Part shown: piece by piece, positions 14,440-21,950 of the stretch
Layout: every line of letters starts with the position of its first letter
Position numbering within the stretch: the stretch's first letter is position 1
Origin: Promethearchaeota archaeon
GTDB taxonomy: Archaea; Asgardarchaeota; Lokiarchaeia; Sigynarchaeales; SOKP01
Length of the DNA stretch: 23,165 nt
Assembly (NCBI GenBank): GCA_030605085.1
Contig: JAUWBH010000094.1
Span: forward strand, 1 to 23,165
Direction: 5' to 3'
Program-made: the position numbers and the translations under genes
The notes under the pieces: model-generated
Seen by the model: only the letters and a program-made list of their open reading frames with translations
Database searches by the model: none
Told to the model about the DNA's origin: nothing

Positions 14440-16641
14440 TTAAATCTCATCACTTTTAACATCTGGCTTATCGGAGCTCTTTAGAAGCGTTTTCTTTTTA
14501 GTTTCGCTTTTTTCCTTTAAAAGCTTGTCCTTTTTTATCGCTTTTCCTTGTTTAACTTGTCGATATTTCACCACTTGAGATGTCATAAGCGCAGCACCAG
14601 GAATACAGAGACCCGCACCTAGTCCCAGAAACCAAATAGGCACATTTTCTTTTAGCTCCTCGTTTCCATAAACTAATTCTACGAATTCTTCCGCAAGCTC
14701 GTCCGTAATCGTGCCAAATTCATCATACCAAAAAATAGGCATCACGAGATCTCGGTGTTCTGTATTCCACTCGTCAAGAGTATCCACTTCGATGTTAACT
14801 TGTATTCGTTGATGCGCGTTCATGACTAGCCCAGTAGTAGGTTCAACATCAATGAAAAATTCGTCGTTTTTTTTGGCAGGACTGTCTATACCTTTAATAT
14901 CGTCTCTTAAATCGTCGTCGGCGTCAAGGAAGTGAGGCTTACTTAACATGACCGGTGAGCCTCTAACTGCCAACAAGTTAATAAGCCCTTCCGTGTCCAT
15001 GTCGTAGTTATCGTTTGGTTCCCAAGTCTCCTCAACAAATGTGAATCGGAGCATATCGATATCTTTTTTCGTAACATCTTTGACGTATTCAAACTTAATC
15101 ACCCTCATCATGTCAGAGGTGAAAACCTCGAGTTCCTCGTCCTTTTCGACTCCCGGGGCAAATTGCGTGCCGCCTGTTCCTCTAATATTTTCTTCCTTCT
15201 CCCAGAAATAAACTCTATTTTCACCATTGAACTCTAGGATCTGACCAACTTCTTCGATATCGTCTTTACCCGTTCTTTTAGTCCACCTATCAGTGCCAAC
15301 CTCTTCTGCTTCAGCTTCGTCTTCAACATCGTCAAAAATACCAACTTTAGATCTTGAAGGGTCTTGTTGTAGTACTAACCAATCTACGCCTGTAAAAAGC
15401 CATTCCTCGACCGTACGAGAGACGACTAACCCGGCGTTATTTTCGAGAATGTTCGATTCAGCCAAATTCTTTACAAACCCGTTCATAGACGACTCTATAG
15501 ACGCTTCAACCCAAGTTGTAACATTGTTCAATTGGACATCAGTTAGGTTAAATTCCGTCTTTAAAGCGTTTTGACTGGCAACATCTCCGTCTGCTGCGTC
15601 GAACCATATCGAATTTTCCATTACATCCATACCAGTAAGCGAAAGTGGATTCTCTGGGTCCCAGAGAGCTTGACATTGCGTTATATTTATACCAGAAGGA
15701 TTTCCTGGATTACCAGTGTACGCCATGACGGGGGGGTCCAAAGGAAGCCAAATATAAATAGAAGGTCCTGTAGAGATATTAATGTCCCAAAGTGGAGTTC
15801 CTATGTATCCATATCTTCCATCTATGTCGCCATTATTTCTCATCTCCAAAATTACATTGGCTTGAATTAACTCTATTAAGGGGTATGGTCCAAATAAAAC
15901 ATCATCTCCATAATCTTCAATGGGAGCTGCAGTATCATTAGCCCAATAATCAAAAAAAAACGCATCAGCGGATGGTAAATCCCAATGGGGATAGGATTCT
16001 GTAATATCTTGGATTAATGGATTTTCTGATATTTCAACCATAAATTCTGTTTCCCATTCTTCTTTAAGTTGTTTTAGAACTTCTGGAAACATGTTTTTGA
16101 TTAATTCCCGTTCGTTGCCTACTTCTTCCATAACTCCCAAATAAGCGGGATTTATATTGGTGATTTTGTCGTCAAGGGAAGCGCCAGTAGTTGATTTTTC
16201 CGGTAAGAATTTGTAGTTAGTATACGAATTGTATTTTACCTTATCTTCGTCGGCGTCGAAATCTACATCGTATTTGTGCGAATACTTTTGGAAATAATAC
16301 GGACCTTTTTCTTTAAATATTGGTTTATCACCGTCTAAAAAATGGTCAGGATTCCTTAAGTCGTACATGTAAAATTTTATGTACGTGGGAATCGCATCAT
16401 CGTAGTCGTCAGTAAGCCAATATCCATATCCCTCGTCGCCTTCTGCTGGTGAAGCCGTATAATCTTCGACGCCTTCGTCGATTTCGCCCTGAATTACATC
16501 GGCTAGAACGAAACCAGTTGGCATCATAATGAGACCAACGGCTAAAAGAGCAATAGCGCCTATTACCTTTTTCCTGCTCGGGATAGATTTTATCTTTTGC
16601 TTTTTAATTGACGTGCCAGCTGTTCTCTTTTTTTTCAGCAT
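14440..16641 (-). CDS. CD36/LIMP-2/SCARB-family two-pass membrane protein
   Basis: A 733-residue protein with the architecture of eukaryotic CD36 scavenger receptors. It has a lysine-rich cytosolic start, a membrane helix at about 26-49, a large acidic outer domain, a second helix at about 668-688 and a lysine-rich tail. Family motifs occur in the right order: FYMYDLRNPDHFLDGDKP (90-107) with EKGPYYF (111-117), NRVYFWEKEENIRGTGGTQF (475-494), VFTSDMMRVIKFEY (506-519), GSPVMLSKPHFLDAD (561-575), FFIDVEPTTGLVMNAHQR (595-612) with IQVNIEV, and MPIFWYDEFGTITDE (634-648). Eukaryotic members bind lipids, lipoproteins and other ligands and shuttle lipid through a tunnel. Here the middle (about 205-430) is longer than in eukaryotes, and the outer domain has only one Cys, so the animal disulfides are missing. 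Codons are GC-richer than in the neighbours. Confidence 0.85.
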   Translation of the reverse strand: MLKKKRTAGTSIKKQKIKSIPSRKKVIGAIALLAVGLIMMPTGFVLADVIQGEIDEGVEDYTASPAEGDEGYGYWLTDDYDDAIPTYIKFYMYDLRNPDHFLDGDKPIFKEKGPYYFQKYSHKYDVDFDADEDKVKYNSYTNYKFLPEKSTTGASLDDKITNINPAYLGVMEEVGNERELIKNMFPEVLKQLKEEWETEFMVEISENPLIQDITESYPHWDLPSADAFFFDYWANDTAAPIEDYGDDVLFGPYPLIELIQANVILEMRNNGDIDGRYGYIGTPLWDINISTGPSIYIWLPLDPPVMAYTGNPGNPSGINITQCQALWDPENPLSLTGMDVMENSIWFDAADGDVASQNALKTEFNLTDVQLNNVTTWVEASIESSMNGFVKNLAESNILENNAGLVVSRTVEEWLFTGVDWLVLQQDPSRSKVGIFDDVEDEAEAEEVGTDRWTKRTGKDDIEEVGQILEFNGENRVYFWEKEENIRGTGGTQFAPGVEKDEELEVFTSDMMRVIKFEYVKDVTKKDIDMLRFTFVEETWEPNDNYDMDTEGLINLLAVRGSPVMLSKPHFLDADDDLRDDIKGIDSPAKKNDEFFIDVEPTTGLVMNAHQRIQVNIEVDTLDEWNTEHRDLVMPIFWYDEFGTITDELAEEFVELVYGNEELKENVPIWFLGLGAGLCIPGAALMTSQVVKYRQVKQGKAIKKDKLLKEKSETKKKTLLKSSDKPDVKSDEI

Positions 16642-17129
16642 TTTATTTCATATCTTTTTTTTCAGTTCTTATTATTTAAATAAATTCTTTTGTTTTCCGT
16701 TTTGTTTTTTGTTAAATTCTGGTTTTAGTTTTTCGTTAAATTTTAGTTTTTTCGGCTTTTTTTTAAATTATCTTTTATTTTCTTTTATTGAGGTCAAATC
16801 AGTAGTCTAATTTTTAGTAAAAAATTAGATCTTTTTTGATAATCAATATTGGTGAGCATATATATTTTTGATCAACTTCTATATAAAGCTTTCATTTTTT
16901 TTGTGTGCTTATAAATCAATTTTGTACCTACTAGAATTGTTCTTATACGCACAAATACAAATTTTTTTTTTTTGAGTATTCTGTATTTTTATATAAAAAA
17001 ACAATAAATTCTGATTTAAAGACAATTGTAATAATATAAAGATCGTTAAGAAAAGATCGAGTAAATGGACCCGAAAGTCTTTAATGCCCTCGTCTCTAGT
17101 GGCATCCAAAACTCTTCTAGCGATATCTA
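16642..17129. other. T-rich non-coding stretch upstream of the CD36-like gene
   Basis: No supportable gene is present. A TATTTAAATAA element at about 16673-16685 is the likely TATA box for the CD36-like gene on the minus strand. Long T and A runs dominate 16690-16900 and 16965-17010. A minus-strand frame at 16909-17109 is open but of skewed composition; its first codons (DATRDEGIKDF) may be a remnant linked to the leucine-rich-repeat fragment just upstream of it. Confidence 0.4.
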
Positions 17130-17321
17130 TTAAAAAACAATCTTAAATTTAACATTTTTAAGGAAAGCGGGAAGCTCTTTTATATTGTTACTTACAATGC
17201 ATAACCTTTTTAGGGATTTAAAGTTCTCCACTGATTCTGGAAGTGAAGAGATGGAATTACGATTTAACGATAAAAACTCAAGCGACGGCAATTTTGTTAA
17301 GGAAAAATTTGTTATGTATCG
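17130..17321 (-). pseudogene. Leucine-rich-repeat protein remnant
   Basis: A minus-strand frame between a TAG (17324-17322) and a TAA (17132-17130) encodes about 63 residues with clear leucine-rich repeats of the bacterial/archaeal type: KLPSLEFLSLNRNSISSLPE, then SVENFKSLKRLCIVSNNIKE and LPAFLKNV. The repeat length of about 23 residues and the LxxLxLxxN pattern are typical. Intact LRR proteins have many more repeats and a start codon; here there is no ATG and the repeats break off on both sides. This is most likely the end of a decayed gene. LRR proteins usually mediate protein binding; no partner is suggested. Confidence 0.6.
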
Positions 17322-17522
17322 CTATAGTTGTTTTTCTTCTTACGATATCGTTTTGTTTTAAGATAGAATTTGAAAGAATGTAATTAGTAGAATGTTTCGC
17401 TATGGACGAATAATTTTGGCGATATTTCTGAGCTTAATTAATTATTATCTTGAAATTTAATTATGTTGTTTATTTTTTAATTCCTTAAAAAAAATATCCA
17501 TTTTAAGAAAGAAAATTAATGA

Positions 17523-18812
17523 TCAATTTTTAAACTCCGAGTTTGGAGGTACATCGCGATCAACAAAAGCGTAGGGAAAGATAATTGAGTTTTTTCCAAT
17601 TTTAACTCCTGGTAATATTTTTGCACCAGATTCAATAATTACATTTTTTCCAATTTCTACATTTCCATTTCTAAAATTAGAAACAGTTCCTTCATGCGTG
17701 ACGATCGTTGAACCGCTTTTTATTATTACACCATCTTCTATTGTAATTTTTTCAGGATAAAAAGTGTCAAAGTGAACGCTATCTTCGATTTTAACATTTT
17801 TTCCTATTTTCACACCTGCTCTCTTTAAAAGTATTTGTCTAAAACTTTGACTCACTAATGGCGATTTTTGCCATTCTACATACATATTGTTAAAAGCTGT
17901 CTGGAAACGCTTACCTTTTGGAAATATTAATTTGCTCATATAATCATGTAGCGTAAAATTTAATTTTTCAACTCTTCTTCTTGGTAATTCTATATTAGAC
18001 TGGTTTTTTTCAATTCTTATTGATCCATCTATTCCTTTTGCCATAGTATTTTCTTTTAAATCCGATGTCAAAAAACCTGGAGTTAAAATAGAATAATCTT
18101 CCATTCGAGTGCCAGGTAAAACGATTGAACCAAAACCAATGAGGCAATTCTCCCCGATTTTAACTTTGCCAACATATAATTCTCCATCAATAAATTCGTG
18201 ACAAAAAATTGCGGCACCCATTCCCAAAATCACATTTTTCCCAATACAAACTAACTCTGGAAAGTAAGGATCTATAACATTGCTAGATGAGAGATAAACT
18301 TTTGAACCTAATTTTGCTCCCATCCTTTTTAAGTGATAGGCCTTTACTTCCGGGAGCCCTGCATATGAACTTATAATATTTAGGTCATTTTGTATTTTCC
18401 AGATTTTTATATTCTTGGTTTTTTTATTATTATACTCCATTAATTCTTTTGGCGTTGCAAGTCGAATTCTTCTTCCATTTTTACCATCACGGCTGTTTAT
18501 TGCATTTTTATGTAGTTTTTCTATTAATTCCGTGTGTTTTTTTTTTATATAATTTTTAACTTCTAAATCCCTTGAAAATTCACTTTCCTCTTCAGGATTT
18601 ATCAATAAAGGGTTGTAAAATTCCATATCTTTTATTAATGGATATATTTCCACGAGTTTCTTTAAACTGGGTGGGATTACTTTATCCGCTTTTTTTTTCC
18701 ATTGTCTTTGCCGACGTTCCTGTTCTGCCTTCCATTGTTGATACTTTTTTTGTTGTTCTTTAAACCAATCTTCAATTTTATTAAACATTTTAAAAAAGTT
18801 TTTTTCTTTCAC
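17523..18812 (-). CDS. Protein with two left-handed beta-helix acyltransferase-like halves
   Basis: A 429-residue protein with an N-terminal charged helix (residues 10-45, WFKEQQKKYQQWKAEQERRQ), a helical region, and then two hexapeptide-repeat segments. The first spans about 160-260 (GAKLGSKVYLSSS, CIGKNVILGMGAAIFCHEF, KIGENCLIGFGSIVLPGT) and the second about 330-425 (GVKIGKNVKIEDSV, TIEDGVIIKSGSTIVTHEG, EIGKNVIIESGAKILPGVKI). Each half has a His at the place where sugar O-acetyltransferases of the maltose/galactoside type carry their catalytic His (His205, His373). It probably transfers an acyl group to a sugar or polyisoprenoid-linked glycan; the substrate is unknown. The start is the leaderless GTG at 18812 with a TATA box at 18824-18840; an ATG eight codons later is an alternative. 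Confidence 0.78.
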   Translation of the reverse strand: MKEKNFFKMFNKIEDWFKEQQKKYQQWKAEQERRQRQWKKKADKVIPPSLKKLVEIYPLIKDMEFYNPLLINPEEESEFSRDLEVKNYIKKKHTELIEKLHKNAINSRDGKNGRRIRLATPKELMEYNNKKTKNIKIWKIQNDLNIISSYAGLPEVKAYHLKRMGAKLGSKVYLSSSNVIDPYFPELVCIGKNVILGMGAAIFCHEFIDGELYVGKVKIGENCLIGFGSIVLPGTRMEDYSILTPGFLTSDLKENTMAKGIDGSIRIEKNQSNIELPRRRVEKLNFTLHDYMSKLIFPKGKRFQTAFNNMYVEWQKSPLVSQSFRQILLKRAGVKIGKNVKIEDSVHFDTFYPEKITIEDGVIIKSGSTIVTHEGTVSNFRNGNVEIGKNVIIESGAKILPGVKIGKNSIIFPYAFVDRDVPPNSEFKN

Positions 18813-18823
18813 TTTTAATTTTT

Positions 18824-18840
18824 AATTTATATTATAAAAA
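18824..18840 (-). promoter_or_regulatory. TATA box of the beta-helix protein gene
   Basis: On the minus strand this reads TTTTTATAATATAAATT, centred about 20-25 bases from the GTG start at 18812. This fits a leaderless archaeal transcript. Confidence 0.45.
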
Positions 18841-19011
18841 TGAAAAATTTTTCCAATGATATGCCCTGAATCTTAAAATAAAATAAATTTTTTCATTAAT
18901 ATATATATATCATCGAGATTTCTTTAAAAAGATACTATTTCGATTATAATTATAATAAGTTAATGTTCTCTCTAAATAAAAATAAAACCTAATTACACCC
19001 CAAAAACAAAA
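18841..19011. other. AT-rich intergenic sequence
   Basis: No gene or RNA feature is recognised. The sequence is dominated by AT runs, including a (TA)n stretch at about 18899-18911. Confidence 0.4.
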
Positions 19012-19036
19012 TAAAAAAATGAGTGAATTTACTCAT
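19012..19036 (-). terminator. Minus-strand intrinsic terminator
   Basis: ATGAGT and ACTCAT (19019-19024 and 19031-19036) form a 6-bp stem with a six-base loop. On the minus strand the hairpin is followed at once by seven T residues. It would end transcripts coming from the broken membrane-protein gene at 19154-19393. Confidence 0.45.
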
Positions 19037-19153
19037 ATTCTTTTTTATTTGATAACATAAAAAAAAGACAAAAGGTCTCATCCTATTTTTTCAATATGAT
19101 AAAATAATAAAAATTAAGAAAAGAATATTTAAAATTATTTAAATTAAAGTGTG

Positions 19154-19393
19154 TTAAGAAGGTTTTAAACCCATATATGAAAACCAAGATGTGCTTATCA
19201 TCCCTAATCTAACAATGATTATAGCAATTCCAGATATTATAGTTCTCGTATTTAAATGTTATTTCGCCTTCAAAAGAAAGAAAACACCTATAAGACTTAT
19301 ATATAGGTATATACATAGAACATACCTGTAAATACTAACAATGGCTACCATAAAAGTTACATCTATATTATTCGTCGAGCCTGCGGTTTTCAC
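19154..19393 (-). pseudogene. Small membrane protein broken by an in-frame stop
   Basis: From a GTG at 19393 the minus frame encodes 44 residues (start MKTAGSTNNIDVTFMVAIVS, then a second hydrophobic stretch ending GVFFLLKAK), then a TAA at 19261-19259. The same frame continues for 34 more codons (HLNTRTIISGIAIIIVRLGM, then STSWFSYMGLKP) to a TAA at 19156-19154. Together they make a three-helix membrane protein of about 79 residues. The coherent hydrophobic pattern on both sides of the stop argues for one gene with a nonsense change. The family is not recognised. Confidence 0.45.
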
Positions 19394-19601
19394 TTTTCAT
19401 ATGTCTTCAACTTCCAAGTAGGTTGAACTGGTAATCATATACATGTTTCTAGCGAAAATTATAGTTGGTTCTTCTTCCCCATTTTAAACATGGTAGAAGG
19501 GTGAGACACTTATTCTTCGAGTAGGGGGATTTATAAGTGTTGTAAAAGATTATTTATTTAGAGATTAGGTATTAGGTAATTAGGTATAAGATGTATTAAA
19601 A
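19394..19601. other. Non-coding stretch with inverted and tandem repeats
   Basis: An 8-bp inverted repeat (ACACTTAT at 19506-19513, ATAAGTGT at 19533-19540) encloses a purine-rich GAGTAGGGGGA loop. Just after it, ATTAGGT(A) occurs three times in tandem at 19564-19586, immediately before the small gene at 19602. These may be operator sites or part of a structured leader. No tRNA or known RNA motif is recognised. Confidence 0.35.
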
Positions 19602-19775
19602 CTGCGACGCAAACGCAAGTCTAAAAAAGTAGCTTACGACAAATATGAGGATCGTGACTATTTGGAGAGCTTAAATGTGACCGAACTTGTATTTTTAACT
19701 AAAGTGTTCAGAAAAAACGAGCTTGCAGAAGATGTGTTAAAAGAAAAATTACGCTCGGGTTCTAAAGAAAACTAA
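19602..19775 (+). CDS. Small basic protein of a GC-richer island
   Basis: An open frame of 57 codons from a CTG, or 37 codons from the first ordinary start (TTG at 19662). It encodes a highly charged helical protein: RRKRKSKKVAYDKYEDRDYL, then NVTELVFLTKVFRKNELAED and VLKEKLRSG. It uses CGC, GCG, TCG and CTT codons more than its AT-rich neighbours, as does the winged-helix gene that converges on it. An ATG at 19591 lies just upstream but out of frame, so a single-base error or frameshift there is possible. The basic start suggests nucleic-acid contact, but no family is recognised. A short palindrome follows the stop. Confidence 0.4.
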   Translation: MRRKRKSKKVAYDKYEDRDYLESLNVTELVFLTKVFRKNELAEDVLKEKLRSGSKEN

Positions 19776-19776
19776 A

Positions 19777-19790
19777 AGTTCTAAAGAACT
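19777..19790. terminator. Short palindrome between convergent small genes
   Basis: AGTTCT-AA-AGAACT lies one base after the TAA of the plus-strand small gene and 22 bases beyond the end of the minus-strand frame. It could form a small bidirectional terminator hairpin, though its two-base loop is tight. Confidence 0.3.
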
Positions 19791-19812
19791 AACCCTCGTT
19801 TTATAGTCTTAT

Positions 19813-19995
19813 TTAACGAAACAAATTTATAATCTTATCTTTATACAGCATTATAATCGTTCCCGAAGCGAGCAAAATTGCGTACATTATTGCGTAGAAA
19901 AGCCCCCATATCCACATAACGCGAACAAACGAAGGCAACGCTAAACACGCGGTTTGCGTTTTAAACAACCACTCTCTCTTTAAAGCGAATAGGGG
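19813..19995 (-). pseudogene. Detached membrane-anchor tail of the winged-helix gene
   Basis: This is the in-frame continuation of the gene at 19996-20388 after its TAG. Sixty open codons end in TAA at 19815-19813. After the duplicated segment the frame reads WLFKTQTACLALPSFVRVMW, followed by a membrane helix (WIWGLFYAIMYAILLASGTI) and a short basic end (LYKDKIINLFR). Deleting the 30 inserted bases of the tandem duplication joins this tail to the upstream protein with no stop. It could still be translated alone from TTG (19968) or ATG codons, or by read-through. Confidence 0.5.
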
Positions 19996-20029
19996 CTACC
20001 ACTCTCTCTCTTTAAAGCGAATAGGGGCT
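19968..20029. repeat. Tandem duplication (30 and 32 bases) across a stop codon
   Basis: ACCACTCTCT followed by CTTTAAAGCG and AATAGGGGCT occurs at 19968-19997 and, with one extra CT, at 19998-20029. On the minus strand the junction between the copies creates the TAG that ends the winged-helix gene. The net insertion is 30 bases, so the downstream frame is kept. The near identity of the copies points to a recent event or an assembly artefact. Confidence 0.8.
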
Positions 20030-20388
20030 TGATTCTTGCTTACTTTCACTTCTTTGGGTATTGGCGCGGGTTTTTTTTCGAGCGTAAAGTATATTTTATT
20101 GCCAACGCTCGGTTTCCTTAGGTAATAGTCGTTAAACACCGTATCGAATTTATCTTGAAATTTTAGAATCAGCGAGATTACATCATCGATATCCGATTTA
20201 GGTATACCCAAAACCTCTGCTAACTTGCTAAAATTAAACCTTTTTTCGTAATACCCTTTAAATTCTCCTAACGCGTCAATTATCAACTCAAGCATAGATA
20301 TCGTCTTTCTGAAACTATGGATGTCAAGTCGATTGGAGGTATTCAAGTTTTTCTGATTCACATGGTTTAAATTAGGTTTTGATGACAT
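19996..20388 (-). CDS. Winged-helix-like protein, cut short before a membrane anchor
   Basis: About 130 residues from the ATG at 20388. The frame opens at 20493, but the first 35 codons are AT-rich and hydrophobic and look intergenic, so I choose the later ATG. Residues 1-20 are polar and probably disordered, 25-50 helical. Residues 52-105 have a winged-helix pattern with a recognition helix pair (FSKLAEVLGIPKSDIDDVIS) and a following wing (YLRKPSVGNKIYFTLE). The end is a basic, proline-bearing linker (KKPAPIPKEVKVSKNQAPIR). The TAG at 19998-19996 arises from a tandem duplication, and past it lies an in-frame membrane helix, so the intact protein was probably a membrane-anchored DNA-binding regulator. 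The gene is divergent from the TBP gene and GC-richer than the surroundings. Confidence 0.55.
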   Translation of the reverse strand: MSSKPNLNHVNQKNLNTSNRLDIHSFRKTISMLELIIDALGEFKGYYEKRFNFSKLAEVLGIPKSDIDDVISLILKFQDKFDTVFNDYYLRKPSVGNKIYFTLEKKPAPIPKEVKVSKNQAPIRFKEREW

Positions 20389-20508
20389 TAATCGCAAAAT
20401 AAGTCGAAAAAAATAAAAAGAAAAAATTATTTTTAAAGAATTATTATGATCAAATATCCGTAAAATAAGAAATTTGAAATAATAAACATTCATATAAGAA
20501 GTAATATT

Positions 20509-21111
20509 ATGTCGGAAGAAAACAATAAAATTGAAGAAATCGATTTTGAAGGAGAATTAGATTATAAGATCGAAAACGTTGTTGGCACAGTTGTAGTGGA
20601 AATTACAGAAAAGATAGATCTTAACATAATTGCCCGTAAATATGAAGATGTAGAATATAATCCAGAAAGATTTCCAGGGCTCGTTATGAGAATTACAGAA
20701 CCTAAAGCAACATTTCTTATCTTCTCTACGGGAAAAATGGTTGTCACAGGACTTCGAAGAGCGGATGAGGCAGGTCCAGGAGTAAAAAAAGTTGTAAAAA
20801 AAATTAAAAAAGCTGGAATTGAAGTAAGTAATCCAAAAATTACAATCCAGAATATAGTCGCAAGCGGAGATTTACACACTAATATTGATTTAAATATGGC
20901 AGCGATTATTATGGAAAATGCCATGTATGAGCCAGAAGTATTCCCGGGTTTAATTTATCGCATGCAAGAGCCAAAAACAGTTTTTTTAATATTTTCTACA
21001 GGAAGAATAGTTTGCGCTGGAGCAAAGAATAAAGAAGTCATAAGAGAAGCGGTTTTAAAATTGAATCGCGAAGTACGAGAATTGGGCGTTGCTAGAAAGA
21101 GTCTGGCATAA
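20509..21111 (+). CDS. tbp: TATA-box-binding protein (TBP)
   Basis: The archaeal general transcription factor that binds the TATA element and, with TFB, recruits RNA polymerase. The 200-residue protein shows the two direct repeats that form the saddle. Repeat 1, about 20-105, contains IENVVGTVVV, YNPERFPGLVMRI, PKATFLIFSTGKMVVTG and the helix at 91-103. Repeat 2, about 110-195, contains ITIQNIVASGDL, YEPEVFPGLIYRM, PKTVFLIFSTGRIVCAG and the helix at 174-190. The phenylalanines next to FPG and in FLIFSTG are those that intercalate into DNA in known TBPs. The N-terminal acidic tail (MSEENNKIEEIDFEGE) is longer than in many archaea. The gene is complete, with an ATG and a short AT-rich leader. 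Its intactness contrasts with the broken genes on both sides. Confidence 0.95.
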   Translation: MSEENNKIEEIDFEGELDYKIENVVGTVVVEITEKIDLNIIARKYEDVEYNPERFPGLVMRITEPKATFLIFSTGKMVVTGLRRADEAGPGVKKVVKKIKKAGIEVSNPKITIQNIVASGDLHTNIDLNMAAIIMENAMYEPEVFPGLIYRMQEPKTVFLIFSTGRIVCAGAKNKEVIREAVLKLNREVRELGVARKSLA

Positions 21112-21214
21112 TCTGAGTATGAAGGAATTTCTTTTATTTGACCTTTAAGTTCTATACCTCTAAATTATAATATTGAAAAATTTCTTAGAACTTTAGTAGA
21201 ATTTTCAAAGAATT

Positions 21215-21757
21215 ATGAATGAAAATCAAATTAAAGAAAAATTAATGGAATTAATTCATTAAATTTTTAGAGATTTAGTTGAAAAAAGTAATAATGATTC
21301 AATTTCTGATACAGATATATTACAATTATTAATAGCTCAAAAGCTAGTTTCTAGACACTATGTTGTTAGGGACCAAGGTTATCTTGAGGATTGGAACTAC
21401 CTTAACGTTGAAGATACAACGGGTACTTACGAAATTAGAATTGCTGAAATGGATCATGAATTAGAAAAAGAAGTATTCGAGACCTTGGACTATATCTCTT
21501 CCTTAAAGAATCTGATCATAGAAGTTCTAAATAATGAAGATTTTACGGTTTATGCATATTATCATGTTTTATTAGATGTCTTTGAACTCATTCCCGAAGA
21601 ATTTATTGCAGAGGGATCATACGTCTCTTTAGAAAAAGCAATTACTCAAGACGAAAATATCTGTCCATTAAGAATATTCTGCAGTAAGGACTCTTCATAT
21701 TATATTATTGAGGTTAAAAAGTTTAGTGGAAATGAATATGATTTTACTTGGGGGTAA
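21215..21757 (+). pseudogene. Unknown acidic protein gene with a stop at codon 16
   Basis: From the ATG at 21215 the frame reads MNENQIKEKLMELIH, then TAA (21260-21262), then stays open for 164 further codons to TAA at 21757. The part after the stop (IFRDLVEKSNNDSISDTDIL and onwards) looks fully coding, and no ATG, GTG or TTG occurs in it until ATG 21449. The 102-residue product from that ATG would lack the first 78 residues. The intact protein would be about 180 residues, acidic, helical in the middle and beta-rich at the end (PLRIFCSKDSSYYIIEVKKF). The family is not recognised. The cause is a nonsense mutation or a one-base sequence error. Confidence 0.5.
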
Positions 21758-21882
21758 TATCAGCCCCAAGTTGAAATTTGTAATCTTCTTCTTTAACTGC
21801 AAAATAAAAAGCCTCCCCTTTTTTGGTTATTCTATTGAGTAAGAACGCTACAAATTTTGTAGGGCTGTTTTATAAATTTCAA
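21744..21882 (-). pseudogene. Small gene with a frameshift
   Basis: On the minus strand a coherent 42-codon frame (NSPTKFVAFLLNRITKKGEA, then FYFAVKEEDYKFQLGADITP) ends at TAA 21746-21744. It has no start codon of its own, and a stop lies just upstream. A TTG at 21882-21880 in another phase gives MKFIK, which would join it after a one-base shift near 21867. The 3' end overlaps the end of the plus-strand gene by 14 bases. A 15-base palindrome (CTACAAATTTTGTAG, 21849-21863) lies within it. The family is unknown. Confidence 0.35.
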
Positions 21883-21950
21883 ATCGATTTTATAATTATA
21901 AAAACTACATCAACATAGAGAATAAAAGCATTGGGACTTTAGGTTCAAGC

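Noticed and set aside
15293..15870. Two plus-strand frames inside the CD36-like gene
   Set aside because: Antisense shadows. The minus-strand frame carries the family motifs across the whole interval.
16909..17109. Minus-strand 66-codon frame
   Set aside because: Mostly low-complexity A/T sequence, no ribosome-binding site and no protein-like pattern after the first 20 residues. It is treated as part of the eroded region.
20389..20493. N-terminal extension of the winged-helix gene
   Set aside because: The 35 extra codons are Phe/Ile-rich intergenic-like sequence; the ATG at 20388 begins a normal polar N-terminus.
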